Shown here: positions 21,610-32,040 of the stretch, piece by piece | Layout: each line of letters starts with the position of its first letter | Position numbering within the stretch: the first letter of the stretch is position 1 | From: Channallabes apus | Lineage: Eukaryota > Chordata > Actinopteri > Siluriformes > Clariidae | Assembly: GCA_030522415.1 (NCBI GenBank) | Contig: CM060118.1 | Location: 17,015,651-17,079,650 of the forward strand | DNA length: 64,000 nt | Direction: 5' to 3' | Translations under genes and position numbers: made by a program | The notes under the pieces: model-generated | Seen by the model: only the letters and a program-made list of their open reading frames with translations | Database searches by the model: none | Told to the model about the DNA's origin: nothing

Positions 21610-22083
21610 CCCCCCTTTTTTTCCACCTCTGTGTCCTTCACTCTCCACAAACAAACATGCCACTTGTCTGTTTTCTAAAATACCGTCTCCTTCCAGTGTT
21701 CTCACACGCTCACCTAATTTTTTAATAGTCGTTGTAGAACGGTCTGACAATTGAAACTTTAAAATCTTCATGATTTCTGGTCGACAATTATTCAAGAAGG
21801 TGGTAAGGAAAAGTGGGTTAGGGTTTTCTTCAGGGAGGGGCATACCACCCAAAAGGGTCCAGGTCTCTCGAAACCTCTCGAGAAACCTGGATGTGGTCTC
21901 ACTCTTTTCTTGTTTACAATTAGTTACCTGTGACAGATCCTGACTAGCTTGTTGACGTGCAAGAAGATAAGTAGTTAGCTCATATTTTAAAAGTTTCATA
22001 GCCTCATTAGAATTACCCCAAAGAAAATCATATTCCTTCTTTTTTCGTCTCCCCCCTCCCTCTACGTCTTCATGTTTCACCAC
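21607..22083 (-). pseudogene. Gag capsid C-terminal part
   Basis: A 158-codon frame with the helix-rich C-terminal capsid segment (ETTSRFLERFRETWTLLGG...FLTTFLNNCRPEI). It is broken from the N-terminal gag frame by a stop near 22132 and from the nucleocapsid by a frameshift near 21610. Confidence 0.7.
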
Positions 22084-22131
22084 TACAGTCCATCTGTCTT
22101 TTTCAGGATCTAAACATTTTACCGTCTTTAT

Positions 22132-23064
22132 CTAATCAGCCGCATCGTACCCATCTCCCAAAACCGGTTGCAAAATAAAGCGATAATCCTCACCCATGAG
22201 CTGACAGTGCCTGGAAGCCTTTATCAGCATATCAACAAAATGCAAAGGTTTGTTGGGAGAAGGGAGCATCTTAATAATGTCCTTCAGCGTGCTTACGGAT
22301 GGTGGAAGGATTTTTGGACCCTTTGGTCCCATAGAGAAAACAAGCGCAGTGTTTTCTTGTCGAGGTTTGAGGCAAGACCTCTCATCCGGACCTTCATCGT
22401 CCGAGTTATCAAAATCCTCACCATCAGTATCCTCGGGATCATCCGAAAGAGGGCTGTCAGGAGTTCGTCCTGACACCTTCTTGGGAGTCTTTCCCTTTCC
22501 TGAGGCACACACTTCCGACGAAGGTGAGCACGGTTTTGTGGGTACGGGAGAGACAGGCACAGATGGGCAGCTCACAAAAGGATTAGTGGGATTCAAATTA
22601 GGATAAATTTTCTCAATTATTTGTTGGTTAGATGCTGATGTTACTATATCAACATGATATGGAGGATGGATCGGAAAGGTTGAATGAACGGGCGGCTTGA
22701 ATTTAGTTTCGGATGTGACCTTTGGAATCTTTTCCTTCTGTATTTTAGTTTCTTTTATGTCTAAGTATTTATCCCAAAGAGCTTTCATTTCTACCCATTT
22801 TTGATAACATGAACCCATGTAAGGATAATCCCATCCTGGGTCACCCATACCCTCATATATCTGAGAGTAAGCAGAGGCTAGATATTCAGGCTTAAAAGTA
22901 CCTCCGCGTGGATAGGTTAAAAATTGAAATTGTGGTTCAGTCCACCCTGATAAATTATTAAGCCAAGGTGTGGTAAAATAAGTGAGTCCACACCTATTCA
23001 TCCAGTCGCGCGGAACCTCTTCTGGGTCCGGCTTTGGATAAGTAGTTGTGTTCTTATTACCCAT
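22132..23064 (-). pseudogene. Gag matrix and N-terminal capsid
   Basis: The frame starts MGNKNTTTYPK; Gly2 fits N-myristoylation for membrane targeting. A matrix-like domain is followed by a Pro/Ser-rich linker with an acidic stretch (DDPEDTDGEDFDNSDDEG) and the start of capsid (about residue 230 on). The ATG at 23062-23064 is chosen over an upstream in-frame start because of the myristoylation context. The frame ends at a stop in capsid, so this copy makes no complete Gag. Confidence 0.75.
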
Positions 23065-23364
23065 TTTATAAATGTGAATTAACCCGCGACAGAAAGAACC
23101 AATATCTTCAACAAAAAACACACAATACAACAACAAAAGACAACAAAAAGAGCTCAACAAAGACAAAAAAAAAAAAAGAAGAGCGGGCAACAGAATACAG
23201 CTTCCACACTATGCTTCAGTTCAAGGAACTTTTCAGAAGCGAGCGCGCGCTATACTGGCGTAAAAGCCACAAGACAATCCTCCCCCGTACTATATATGGT
23301 CCAGATACCAAAAACCAGGGAGCGTGCTTGCTCTATCCTTATAGAGAAAAATAAAAAAGCAGCA

Positions 23365-23371
23365 CTCACCT
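23365..23371 (-). promoter_or_regulatory. Likely retroviral major splice donor
   Basis: Minus-strand CAG|GTGAGTG lies about ten bases downstream of the primer-binding site, matching the donor consensus used for env RNA in related viruses. Confidence 0.5.
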
Positions 23372-23381
23372 GATTAGAGGT

Positions 23382-23400
23382 ATCCCGGACAGAGCCCCCA
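23382..23400 (-). promoter_or_regulatory. Primer-binding site, tRNA-Pro type
   Basis: Three bases inside the 5' LTR, the minus strand reads TGGGGGCTCTGTCCGGGAT, the proline-tRNA complement with one extra T. It primes minus-strand DNA synthesis. Confidence 0.85.
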
Positions 23401-23403
23401 AAT

Positions 23404-23829
23404 TGTAAGGATTTCTTGTTTTTGCTAGACCCCATCTAGTCAGTGCTCAGCCTGTATTTTGCTTCCCGCCTGGTACCAGGGAACCCCTCAATAATACACA
23501 AGTCCGTGCTCAATGAGACGTTCCAAGTTTATTGTGGAAGACAGGAGTATATATACGCACACATACGCAAAGAACCAAAGAAAGGGTGGGTGCAGGAGTG
23601 TTTGCATCTGGTCAGGAATGTTTAGAAAAGATAAGGTAAAGAAGAACATAAAATTGGGAGTAGCTCTGCATTTACGAGCGTTTAACAGTTTTACGACCTT
23701 TAACATAAACTACTATAGGATGTGTTTATTGAAAGTGCAGCTTGTGTCGAAGTAAGAGAAAGAAGTAACATTCTGTTCTCACGCACACAGAATATCATAA
23801 AACATACTAAAAATCAAATATTCCCTACA
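23404..23829 (-). repeat. Provirus 5' LTR (right copy), 426 bp
   Basis: Same length and ends as the left LTR; 6 substitutions separate them. It starts proviral transcription toward lower coordinates. Confidence 0.9.
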
Positions 23830-23834
23830 GTTAT

Positions 23835-24524
23835 AATCCATCACATGTTTGTGCAATCACTCATTTTCAAACAATGGATGTGATTTTAGCAAAAAATATC
23901 AAATTCATATGGATTACAATCAGTATGTGTATTGATACATACTTATTGTAATTCATATGAATTTTATATTTTTATATTTTATCATTTTGGTACCTAAATA
24001 CATGGAACAAACTATTGAGATTCAATCTTATTGCTTGGAAATCGAGGCTATTTTACAGAAACTCAAAATAATGTTTTATTACAGCCACTTACGGTATCAG
24101 ATTGTATAGGCATACTGTATGTCCTCTTATCTTTCACACTGTACGAGATCCTTAACTGTTTCTCTGCAAATCAGAAATTATAAATAATAGATACATTTTC
24201 CTATTTTATCATGTTCCAGCGCATAGAATTTGTCATTGGAGTACTTAAAAAGGCAGTTTAAAAGTTTGAATCAAACTAACCTCAGTTGTGACTGTGGTTA
24301 TGTTAAGTTGAATTTATTTATTCATCCATTCATTCATCTTTAATAGCACCTTTTGCATAATTAAGGTGAGGTGGTGTGATATGGCAATGCTTCACTTGCT
24401 ATCCGGAGTTCACACTTCCACTGAAGTTAATTAATTGACATAAAATATCTCCTGTTTTACTTCCCTGTTAAGAAAAGTATAATGTTGGTTAAAGATTTTG
24501 AACTGAAGGTACCATATGTATTGT
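23835..24524. other. Unassigned AT-rich sequence
   Basis: No gene, RNA or clear element end is visible between the provirus and the hAT MITE. Confidence 0.4.
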
Positions 24525-24532
24525 TTTGTTGC

Positions 24533-25121
24533 CAGTGGTGTCAAAAGTATTCATATTCATTACTTGAGTAGAAGTATAGATACTAGGGTTCAAAAAAACT
24601 TGAAGTATCAACCCAAGCTTTTTACTTAAGTAAAAGTTTAAAAGTACTGGTTTCAAAACTACTTAAAGTATAAAAGTAAAAGTACCGTGAGGGGCGACAA
24701 AAGCATTAAGGTCTCGCTTTCTGATCATGCAACGGGGGGGGGGGGGGGGGGGGGGGGGTCGTTGTGCGTGTTCTGATCATGTGACGAGGGGGGGGGCGTT
24801 GTGCGCGTTCTGATCATGTGACATGGGGGGGGGGGGGGTTGTGCATGTTCTGATCATGTGGCGGGGGGGGGGGGGGGGAGGGGGCTATGTGCGCGTTCTT
24901 ATCATGCGACCAGAGGGGTTGCGCGTTCTGATCATAAAAATAGAGTAACGAGGCTGTTTTTAAAATGTAAGGAGTAGAAAGTACAGATAATTGCTTAAAA
25001 ATTTAAGGAGTAGAAGTAAAAAGTCGGCTGAAAAATAATTACTCCAGTAAAGTATAGATACCCAGAATTTCTACTTAAGTAAGGTAACGAAGTATTTGTA
25101 CTTCGTTACTTGACACCTCTG
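24533..25121. mobile_element. hAT-type MITE, 589 bp, with 8-bp TSD
   Basis: The ends CAGTGGTGTCAAAAGTA and TTGACACCTCTG (right) are inverted repeats. TTTGTTGC at 24525-24532 and 25122-25129 is a perfect 8-bp target duplication, diagnostic of hAT. There is no transposase; the centre is a G-rich tandem repeat (24719-24935). It shares its termini with the decayed hAT copy at 30053-31559. Confidence 0.9.
24719..24935 (+). repeat. G-run tandem repeat inside the MITE
   Basis: About four diverged units with gttctgatcatgtgac followed by a run of up to about 25 G and then gttgtgcgcg. It is compatible with G-quadruplex formation and probably prone to length errors in assembly. Confidence 0.8.
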
Positions 25122-25486
25122 TTTGTTGCACAGATAAGGATGCCATCTATTGGACATATTCATTAGCATGTCTACACCAAATCATTTGCATGAGAAAAAT
25201 ACATTAGAAAATACTGTATTGTTTTTTCAAAGGCAACATTAATTATTTCAGTTTTTCCATTCATAATTCTTGAAACCTATACTGTACATAAAAAAGCACT
25301 TGAGCACATCCGGACCAAATCTGACATAATCAGAACAAGAATGGATTACACATACAATACACTGTCCAAGAACTATGCATGGAAAAACAGGAATAATAAA
25401 TGTTATTCAAACATGTTTAGCATTAACTATTTGTTTAAGGCCAAAGCATAGTTTATTTCACTCTATTGCACACATCATTTACAACT

Positions 25487-25980
25487 TGTCACACCTGGTC
25501 CACCTCAGCCTTGGGGAATAAGATCTGCCTCGCCGGATTACTGAGCCGCTGCTTTGTCTCCCCCTATACTGTGTGACTTTAGCACCAAATCAAGTTCACC
25601 TGTGTCTACCTCGTGTGTCTCCCTATATATTCCGGTCGAACCCATAGCCCTTTGTCTGTTCACTGCCGTGCACCATTGTGTTTTCTCGTGTTTTACTGAT
25701 CTCATGTGTGTATGTTATTCCAGGACTGATCTGTGTCTGCAGGGACGGGTACATCGTGGGGGTTAAAAGGAGCCGTCATCAAGGTCAAGGCTGAGTGAGA
25801 CTCAGCCCGAGGGGTCCCGATCCCGACTAGGTTATTAATTCTGTTATTTGTTTATTTTCTTGCCATTGTCTAAACCCAACCTGCCTGCAGTCCCAAACTC
25901 AGTATCTTTTGTTTTCTTTTTTTTTGTTTTTGTGTGGACTGTGAGTGGATAATAAAACCACTAATACTTTATCCTGCACT
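25487..25980 (+). mobile_element. Probable Gypsy LTR fragment
   Basis: It opens TGTCACACCTGGTCC and contains a tatatatt promoter-like motif near 25625 and an aataaaacc signal near 25950. The right end of LTR type is not found and no coding part adjoins it, so the call is tentative. Confidence 0.4.
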
Positions 25981-26139
25981 TGAAATAATGGAAACTCAAA
26001 TTATTCGTTCCACAGCCCAAAAAAATAACACAAAATATAAAGTAAAAATAAAACAACTTAATCTGCACTTGACTTTTTTTTTTTTTAAGTACAAAGAAAT
26101 CCTGACAGATAAGTGTTTCCGTTTAAGCGTTTCACGGTC

Positions 26140-26142
26140 TCT

Positions 26143-26205
<63 letters not shown>
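26140..26205 (+). repeat. TG microsatellite
   Basis: About 30 GT dinucleotides; open frames across it are artefacts of the repeat. Confidence 0.9.
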
Positions 26206-26206
<1 letters not shown>

Positions 26207-26468
26207 CCCCTCCCGTCCAGAGAGAGTATATGATACCAAGTGTATCAACGCGCGCGCACACACACAATAGAAGCTGAGGGAGAAAATGGATTTTCAACCT
26301 TCTAGTAAACCTTTATTACACAGTAAACCTGTCTTATTTGATTTTCACATAAACACACATTAACGGAAAGACTGTTTTGTCTAAAAAAATTAACAAGGAA
26401 CATCGCTAAGACACTTTTGTGAGCGCTTAATAACGAAATCACTACTGTAAAGTAAAACAAACAAACAA

Positions 26469-27361
26469 ATGTTACCTTTGAAAAGAGCAGAGTTTCTGTG
26501 TGTTTGTGTCTGTTTCACACACACACACACACACACTCTAAACGCGCGCTCGAGAGAGAGAGAGTGTGTGCGTGTGTGTGCACAAAATTTCCGCCAGCGG
26601 GCCTCAGGGGAGGCTCCAGTTCCGCCAGCGCGCCTCTGGGGAGGCTCCAGTTCCGCCAGCGCGCCTCAGGGGAGGCTCCAGTTCCGCCAGCGCGCCTCAG
26701 GGGAGGCTCCAGTTCCGCCAGCGCGCCTCAGGGGAGGCTCCAGTTCCGCCAGCGCGCCTCAGGGGAGACTCCATGTCCCCAGAGCCCAGCCAGGACCTCG
26801 CCAGGGAAAACCCTCACCACGCTCTTTAGCTTCGTTCGCAGCGGTGACAGCGAACCGCCACCGTCGGACTTCGAGAGCGTGCTTCCATCGCCACCCGGTG
26901 TCAAAGGAGGCCACATTACTGCAGAGGCCGCCCGGCGTGAGGACAACACAGTGCTGCATCGGCCGCCCGACTTGGAGGGCGACTCAGTGCTGCAGGCATC
27001 GCTCCACCTGCAAGAGCGACACAGCACATGCCCGGCCTACACCAGCGATCCAGCACTGTCTCCGCCGCCCGGCCTGCGGCATCGGCCCAGTGCTGCCTCC
27101 GCCACCCGACGACGTTGTGAGCTCACTGCCGCTCAGCACCGAGGACGAGCTGTTGCTGCCTCCGCCACCCAGCCTCGGGTGCAGGCCGCTGCTGCGTCCG
27201 GCGCCTGGCTTCGGCGGCAATTCAAGCTCGCCCACCCTCCCACCCACCTTGGGGAGTCTGCTCGTCGCAGTCGGGTGGAATGACCCGGGACATGGGGAAG
27301 GGTACCCAGGACCTCCGTTAGCGCTCCGTAGGAGCGTTTTTAAGGGGGGGGGGGGGGGTAC
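26469..27361 (+). other. GC-rich 3' region of a Gypsy element, open in several frames
   Basis: A GC-rich stretch directly before an LTR, with overlapping open frames of 303 and 261 codons that are mostly Pro, Arg, Ala and Ser. It contains a 31-bp tandem repeat (26591-26776) and ends in a run of G (27343-27358), probably the polypurine tract. Compositional bias explains the open frames; no domain is recognisable. It is most likely the non-coding or weakly coding 3' region of the element whose LTR follows. Confidence 0.45.
26591..26776 (+). repeat. 31-bp minisatellite, six copies
   Basis: Units start ccgccagcg at 26591, 26622, 26653, 26684, 26715 and 26746. The last is diverged at its end. Because 31 is not a multiple of three, each frame passes through all three phases. 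Confidence 0.9.
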
Positions 27362-28350
27362 TGTGAGGGTTGCCCACTAGAGGGCAGTGTTTTTAGTTTG
27401 TAGTTTTGTTCCTAGACTCAGTTTCCCGGAAGGCTCCTCAGTCAGGTGACGTGGATGCTCACCTGAACTGAGGAGGCTCATTAGCATTGCTATAAATACC
27501 TGTTTGTATTTAAGTATTAAAGTAATATAATTTCTGTTCTGTTATGTGGGTTTTGTTTTCTTGTTTTAGTTTGGTTTGATTATAGTTGGCATTTAGTTTC
27601 TGGAGCTCTTTAAGTTTGTATTTGATTTGATTTAGTTTATGCCTCTTTGTCTCTGTGTCTCCTAGCAGGATTAGCCTCAAGGAGAATTAGCCCTTTGTGT
27701 GTACCCTTTTGTGTAAGTAACCCCCATTGCATGTTTAGTTATTAGTCTGTTTAAATACTAATGAGGGTCATACTAACATGTTTAAGATCTTAATCTGTCT
27801 AGTCTTCGTGTCTGTCTAGTCTCATCGTCTGATTAGCTCTTAGTCTGTTTAGGTACTAACATCTTTAGCCACTAACCTTTAGAGTTCTTAGTCTGTTTCA
27901 TACCTAGTCTGCTGTGTACCTTGTCTGTTCATTCCCTTGGGTCTCAGGCTACTAGCCTGTTTAGCCATTAGTCTGATTAGTTACTAGTTAGCTTAGCAGC
28001 TAATGTGCAGAACAGGTGGTAGGCCTAGCCAAGCCTGTCTTGTGTTTGTTTATCCCTTACAGGTATAGTCCCTAGTGTTTAGTCCGCTAGTCTGTTTAGT
28101 GTGTCTAGTCTCGTCCAGTTTGTTTCCCATGTCTGTATTGTGTATCAATGTATGTAATCCCTAGGCTTATGTCTAAGTGTTTATGAGTTCTGTTTATAGC
28201 TTGCTCCAAAGTTTAAGCCAACTTCCTTAGTTCATGTTTTGTTCATGTTTGGTTTTTATTATTATTAAAGACTCTTGTTTCACTGCATGCCCTCTGCGTC
28301 TATGCCTCCACACCAAGCCCACAGTCCAACATCATAGCAGAAACGTGACA
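27362..28350 (+). mobile_element. Gypsy-type LTR, about 989 bp
   Basis: It starts TGTGAGGGTTGCC after a G-rich tract and ends AACGTGACA. It has a TATA-like ctataaatac near 27490 and many diverged ttagtctgttt words inside. The start (ctagagggcagtg, cagtttcccggaaggc) is shared with the related LTR at 33540-34285. It abuts RT sequence of another Gypsy copy at 28351. Confidence 0.65.
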
Positions 28351-28750
28351 ACCCTGTGGTGTGCCCTTTTCCATGCCCCCTGTTTCCAGCCCATGTGTAC
28401 ACCAGATGACCATACGACTGCACCATCAACCTGTTTCTAGGCACCTACTGTACACTCCCTGTCGCCTAAGGAACGCAAAGCTATGAACCAATACATTGCA
28501 GTGTTCCTTGCGACAGGGATCATTCTACCTTGCTCTTCTCCTGTAGGGGCCGGTTTCTGCTTCGTGGGCAACAAAGATGGTTTCCTTCATCCCTGCATAG
28601 ATTATAGGGGCCTGAACAAGATCACTGTGAAGAACCAGTTCGCCATTCCGCTAATGGCAACCATCTTTGAACTTCTCCAGGGAGCCAAGATCTTTACCAA
28701 GCTAAATTTACGCAACGCATTCCACCTCGTCCGCTATGGAGCGATATCGC
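28351..28750 (+). pseudogene. Gypsy RT fragment (fingers and palm start)
   Basis: The frame around 28483-28740 shows [20 protein letters not shown] and [18 protein letters not shown]. The Asp expected in the first palm motif is Asn here, and the frame ends at foreign sequence near 28751. Upstream remnants reach about 28360 with stops. The rest of RT is missing; RNase H sequence of a similar element resumes at 31590. Confidence 0.75.
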
Positions 28751-29230
28751 GGACAATATTCAAATGCAATTGCAAATTGCATTTGCAATTGCGTTTCCCA
28801 GATGTGGACGCACAAAGTGTGCCATAATTGCAAACTTTGCATTACCGTTTGCTGATTCGCCTTTGCGAGCGCACCTTGACTGCCAAATTTCAAATGAAAA
28901 AACAAAGTCCATTTGCATTTGTATTTCCCAGGTCTTACACGTCATGAACCTGTCATATTTAAATATCAAAATCAATCACCACATTTGCTTTTTCACTTTC
29001 TATGCGCCGCGCGTCAAGCCAGCCAAAATTCAAACGCAATCGCTAATCCATTTGCAATTGCATTTCCAACACGTTACACAGAAACCTGTCAATCAGCGTC
29101 AGGGGCGGGTCTATACTGTGGGGCGGGGTTGTATGGGGAGTGACGTCATTCGCAGTCGCCGACCAAGAGGGGGATATTTGAGCAATGGAGGTGAACCGAG
29201 ATTATCTCATTTGTTTATCAAGAAATAAAG
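28751..29230. repeat. Unidentified repeat rich in caattgcaaat motifs
   Basis: Several near-palindromic words (caattgcaaattgcatttgc at 28768, atttgcaattgcatttcc near 29050) recur in direct and inverted orientation. Open frames across it contain no domain. It separates two Gypsy pol fragments, so it is probably an insertion of unknown type. Confidence 0.4.
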
Positions 29231-30052
29231 ACACAAAAATGACAAATCGCATATTTTCTTGCTCTAGAGTGGACAGAGAAGTTTTTACAAATAAATATAT
29301 TTTTAGATCTTCTCCTGTTACAGCCTGCTGGAGCTAAATCTTTCAGAAACGCTGCGTACCGGCGCTTTATTCCGATGGAGTCACTAAGGGACCGTCTAAA
29401 AAGTGCATGACCAAGACCCAAGCGTTTATTTACAGAAGAATACACAAGATTACAGAGGAATACCTCACAGGACATCAAACATATTACACTGTTAGGCTAC
29501 AGTATGGATTATTTGTTTATTTATTTTTGTTTGTTTAATTGATTTATAATTATTTTAATGTACATTTTCAAATAAATGATTACACAGACAATTCTTGTGG
29601 CAATAAAACAGAATTTGTTAAATGAGAGTCGGGGTGTTTTTTATTATTAAAATAATAATTGTAGAGATAAAAAAAAAGACAATTAAATCAACAAAATCCA
29701 AAAAAAAAATTTCCTATAGAAATTTCAAATGCAAAACCAACTGTACTATAATACACTCTACCCTTGCTCATAACTACAACCCTTCCCTTTACAATATTCA
29801 GTTTGATATTAATTCAGTTGTAAATTTTTTTATAAATGTTTTGCAAAAAGAAAAGAAAAATGAAATCAAACTTAATGAGAAAAATGTTGTAGTTATTAGC
29901 AGTGATAGAGTGGATTATAGTACAACTGGTTTTACATGTGTAATCCACATAATGAAAAAGCTATTGATTTTTTTTGTTACTGTATGTTATGCACTAAAAT
30001 GCCTCCCTGCCAGGGATTTGGTCTTGTTAGCAATTTTTCAGGCCCTCATCAG
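29231..30052. other. Unassigned AT-rich sequence
   Basis: No recognised gene. The 148-codon open frame at 29622-30068 is low-complexity (Lys, Ile, Asn) and has no domain. Confidence 0.4.
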
Positions 30053-30465
30053 CAGAGGTGTCGAGTAACGAAGTACAAATACTTCGTTACCTTACTTAAG
30101 TAGACATTTTGTGTATCTATACTGGAGTAATTATTTTTCAGTCGACTTTTTACTTTTACTTCTTACATTTTCACGCAATTATCTGTACTTTCTACTCCTT
30201 ACATTTTAAAAATAGCCTCATTATTCCCATTTTATTTCAGCTTGTCATTCAAAAAAACAAACAAACAAATTGCACAATTTGATGAATCGCGCCATCCGGA
30301 TGGAGCGAATTTGATTGTTGTTGGATGAGAAGTATAAACATACCATTCCGACACCCTATCGGTTGGTACGCGATCCATTGCACCTGCACATGACGTCACG
30401 TCACACACACCAGCAAGTACGTTTGAATAAATGAGCATTTTCGGTTGATAACGTTGTGATAAGTA

Positions 30466-31044
30466 CACTGTAACAAATTGATGTAAATTTACAGGACTTT
30501 TTTTTATAGTTTCCGACTGTTTTTTCAAAATACTGCACATTACTATAAAAGAAACAGCATTATTGTTATTTACAATATTTAACTGTAAATATTGTATGTA
30601 CCGTTTAATACACTACTGTACAGTATACAGTATTTAACTGTAAATTAGATAATCAACACACTTTAATGAAAACTTCAGTAAGTGCAAGTACTTTTGCTGA
30701 TTTTGTGGGCCTCCGAGTGGTGCAGTAGGTTAAAGCGCTCACCCCGGGTGATGTTCAATTGGACACGACTAGATTGGGGAGAAAATCGGGGGGAAAGAGT
30801 TGGGCAGGACTAAAAATATATATATATTTTTTAAATGTTGTTAAAAATACAAGCTGTCCGAATAATTATTTACCACTAAAATACAGTAAACAGTAAAAAA
30901 TCACAGTAATAAACTGTATATCAAAACACAGCAATTTACTGTAGTCTATTTCTACAGTACAAATACTGTAATAAAACAGCATTTTACTGGCAAAACTGCT
31001 GCCAGTAATTTACTGTAATTTTACATGAATTTTTTTTTACAGTG
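30466..31044. mobile_element. Inverted-repeat element nested in the hAT copy
   Basis: It begins CACTGTAAC and ends TTACAGTG, with many internal acagta and actgta words, and has no coding content. It includes a SINE-like piece at 30711-30805. The ends resemble those of the insertion at 604-2081. Confidence 0.45.
30711..30805 (+). repeat. SINE-like fragment
   Basis: gcctccgagtggtgcagtag has an A-box-like word and is followed by the acacgactagattggggaga block seen in fish tRNA-derived SINEs. The head is diverged and the tail is short. Confidence 0.45.
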
Positions 31045-31047
31045 TAG

Positions 31048-31292
31048 ATGAAGATGTCTGTGACAGAGACTCAAGATTCGAGGAAAATGTCACAACCAAG
31101 CACCAGCAAGGAGGTTGGTAGCCAGGAAGCCCATCCAACTCTTATACATCCCTGGCCATACCTAAATAATTTTTCAAAATGGTTGGATGCAAAAACAGCT
31201 CCTTTCGAATGCGCTGCAAGCTCTGTGCACCCAAGTACCACGAACTAATGGCTTTCAAAAACTCGCCGTCTAATTTGAAAAAGCATATTGAG
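31048..31292 (+). pseudogene. hAT transposase BED zinc-finger exon
   Basis: From the ATG at 31048 the frame has a Ser/Thr-rich lead and PWPYLNNF, the usual start of a BED finger. After a 1-base frameshift near 31175 the domain continues as FRMRCKLCAPKYHELMAFKN and SPSNLKKHIE, giving the CxxC and His ligands. A donor (GAG|GTAGGT) follows at 31293. BED fingers bind DNA in hAT transposases. The frameshift and loss of downstream exons make it a remnant. Confidence 0.75.
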
Positions 31293-31559
31293 GTAGGTTG
31301 GAACAACACATTTTTCTTTTTTCTTTTTTTATGAGGTGTTAGTCCAGTATATAGGACCGTGGCACAGCCTAAGCTTTTATCCTTAATGCTTTTTTCCCCC
31401 TTATGTTACTTTTACTTTTATACTTTAAGTAGTTTTGAAACCACACTTTTACTTGAGTAAAAGCTTGAGTTGATACTTCAACTTCTAAAGAAGTCTTTTT
31501 AAACCCTAGTATCTATACTTCTACCCAAGTAATGAATGTGAATACTTTTGACACCACTG

Positions 31560-32040
31560 CTCCAAGCCATTTTCAAGCTGGCCTACTCCCACCTCACGAC
31601 AGGAACAAAGGTTTACAGCGCTATCGCTGCCCTCCTAACAACTCTCACCTCTCCCACGACCCGTTTCTGCTGGACTCTGGAAACCGAGAGAGCCTTCTCT
31701 GAGCTGAAGCAGCGGTTCACATTCGCCCCTATCCTCACCATTCCGGACGCATCATGCCAGTTTGTTGTGGAGATCTCCAGCATGTGGGTAGGGGGCGTCT
31801 TTCCCAGAGGACCATGCATGTTAACAAACTGCACCACACGCCCTTAAGTACAGGGTGGGGCACAGAGTCTTGCTCTTTACTCGAGACATCCGGGTTACAT
31901 TGGGCCCTTCGCCATCATTAAGATAGTTGACCCATGCGCTGTTAAGCTCTTGCTCCCCTCAACTATGCAATGGATTAACCCCATGTTTCATGTGTCCCAG
32001 TTATGCCTTCTTTCCTCATGCCCACGTGTTTTATCTTCTT
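31560..32040 (+). pseudogene. Gypsy RNase H start and C-terminal remnant
   Basis: The first part reads KVYSAIAALLTTLTSPTTRF and ELKQRFTFAPILTIPDASCQ, the RT-RNase H junction of a Gypsy pol. After about 31800 the sequence jumps to a C-terminal segment (YIGPFAIIKIVDP-like and INPMFHVSQL), skipping most of RNase H and all of integrase. It is a heavily deleted copy. Confidence 0.7.

Larger units (their letters stand above)
17350..23834 (-). mobile_element. Endogenous retrovirus, class I (gamma/epsilon-like), internally deleted
   Basis: A whole provirus lies on the minus strand between 5-bp target duplications GTTAT (17350-17354 and 23830-23834). Its order is 5' LTR, primer-binding site, gag, protease, RT (palm deleted), RNase H, integrase, an env remnant, polypurine tract and 3' LTR. 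By hand count the two 426-bp LTRs differ at 6 positions (about 1.4 percent), so insertion is recent. The proline-type primer site, one CCHC finger and an in-frame UAG between gag and pol point to the gamma/epsilon group. Frameshifts, stops and large deletions in RT and env make this copy replication-defective. Confidence 0.9.
30053..31559. mobile_element. Decayed hAT element with a BED-finger exon
   Basis: The left end CAGAGGTGTCGAGTAACG and right end TTTTGACACCACTG match, in inverted order, the termini of the hAT MITE at 24533-25121. The interior keeps one transposase exon (31048-31292) and is itself interrupted by a second inverted-repeat element (30466-31044). The main transposase catalytic exon is absent. 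No clear 8-bp duplication remains. Confidence 0.65.

Noticed and set aside
21600..21625. A/G run as a possible programmed frameshift site in gag
   Set aside because: A TGA follows in the frame that would be entered, and the gamma/epsilon-type UAG junction already explains gag-pol expression. Decay is simpler.
26085..26297. Open frame through the TG repeat
   Set aside because: A dinucleotide repeat is open by nature; there is no other coding signal.
26469..27380. A 303-codon open frame and a 261-codon overlapping frame
   Set aside because: Both are explained by GC-rich, repeat-containing sequence before an LTR. Residue composition is biased and no domain is seen.
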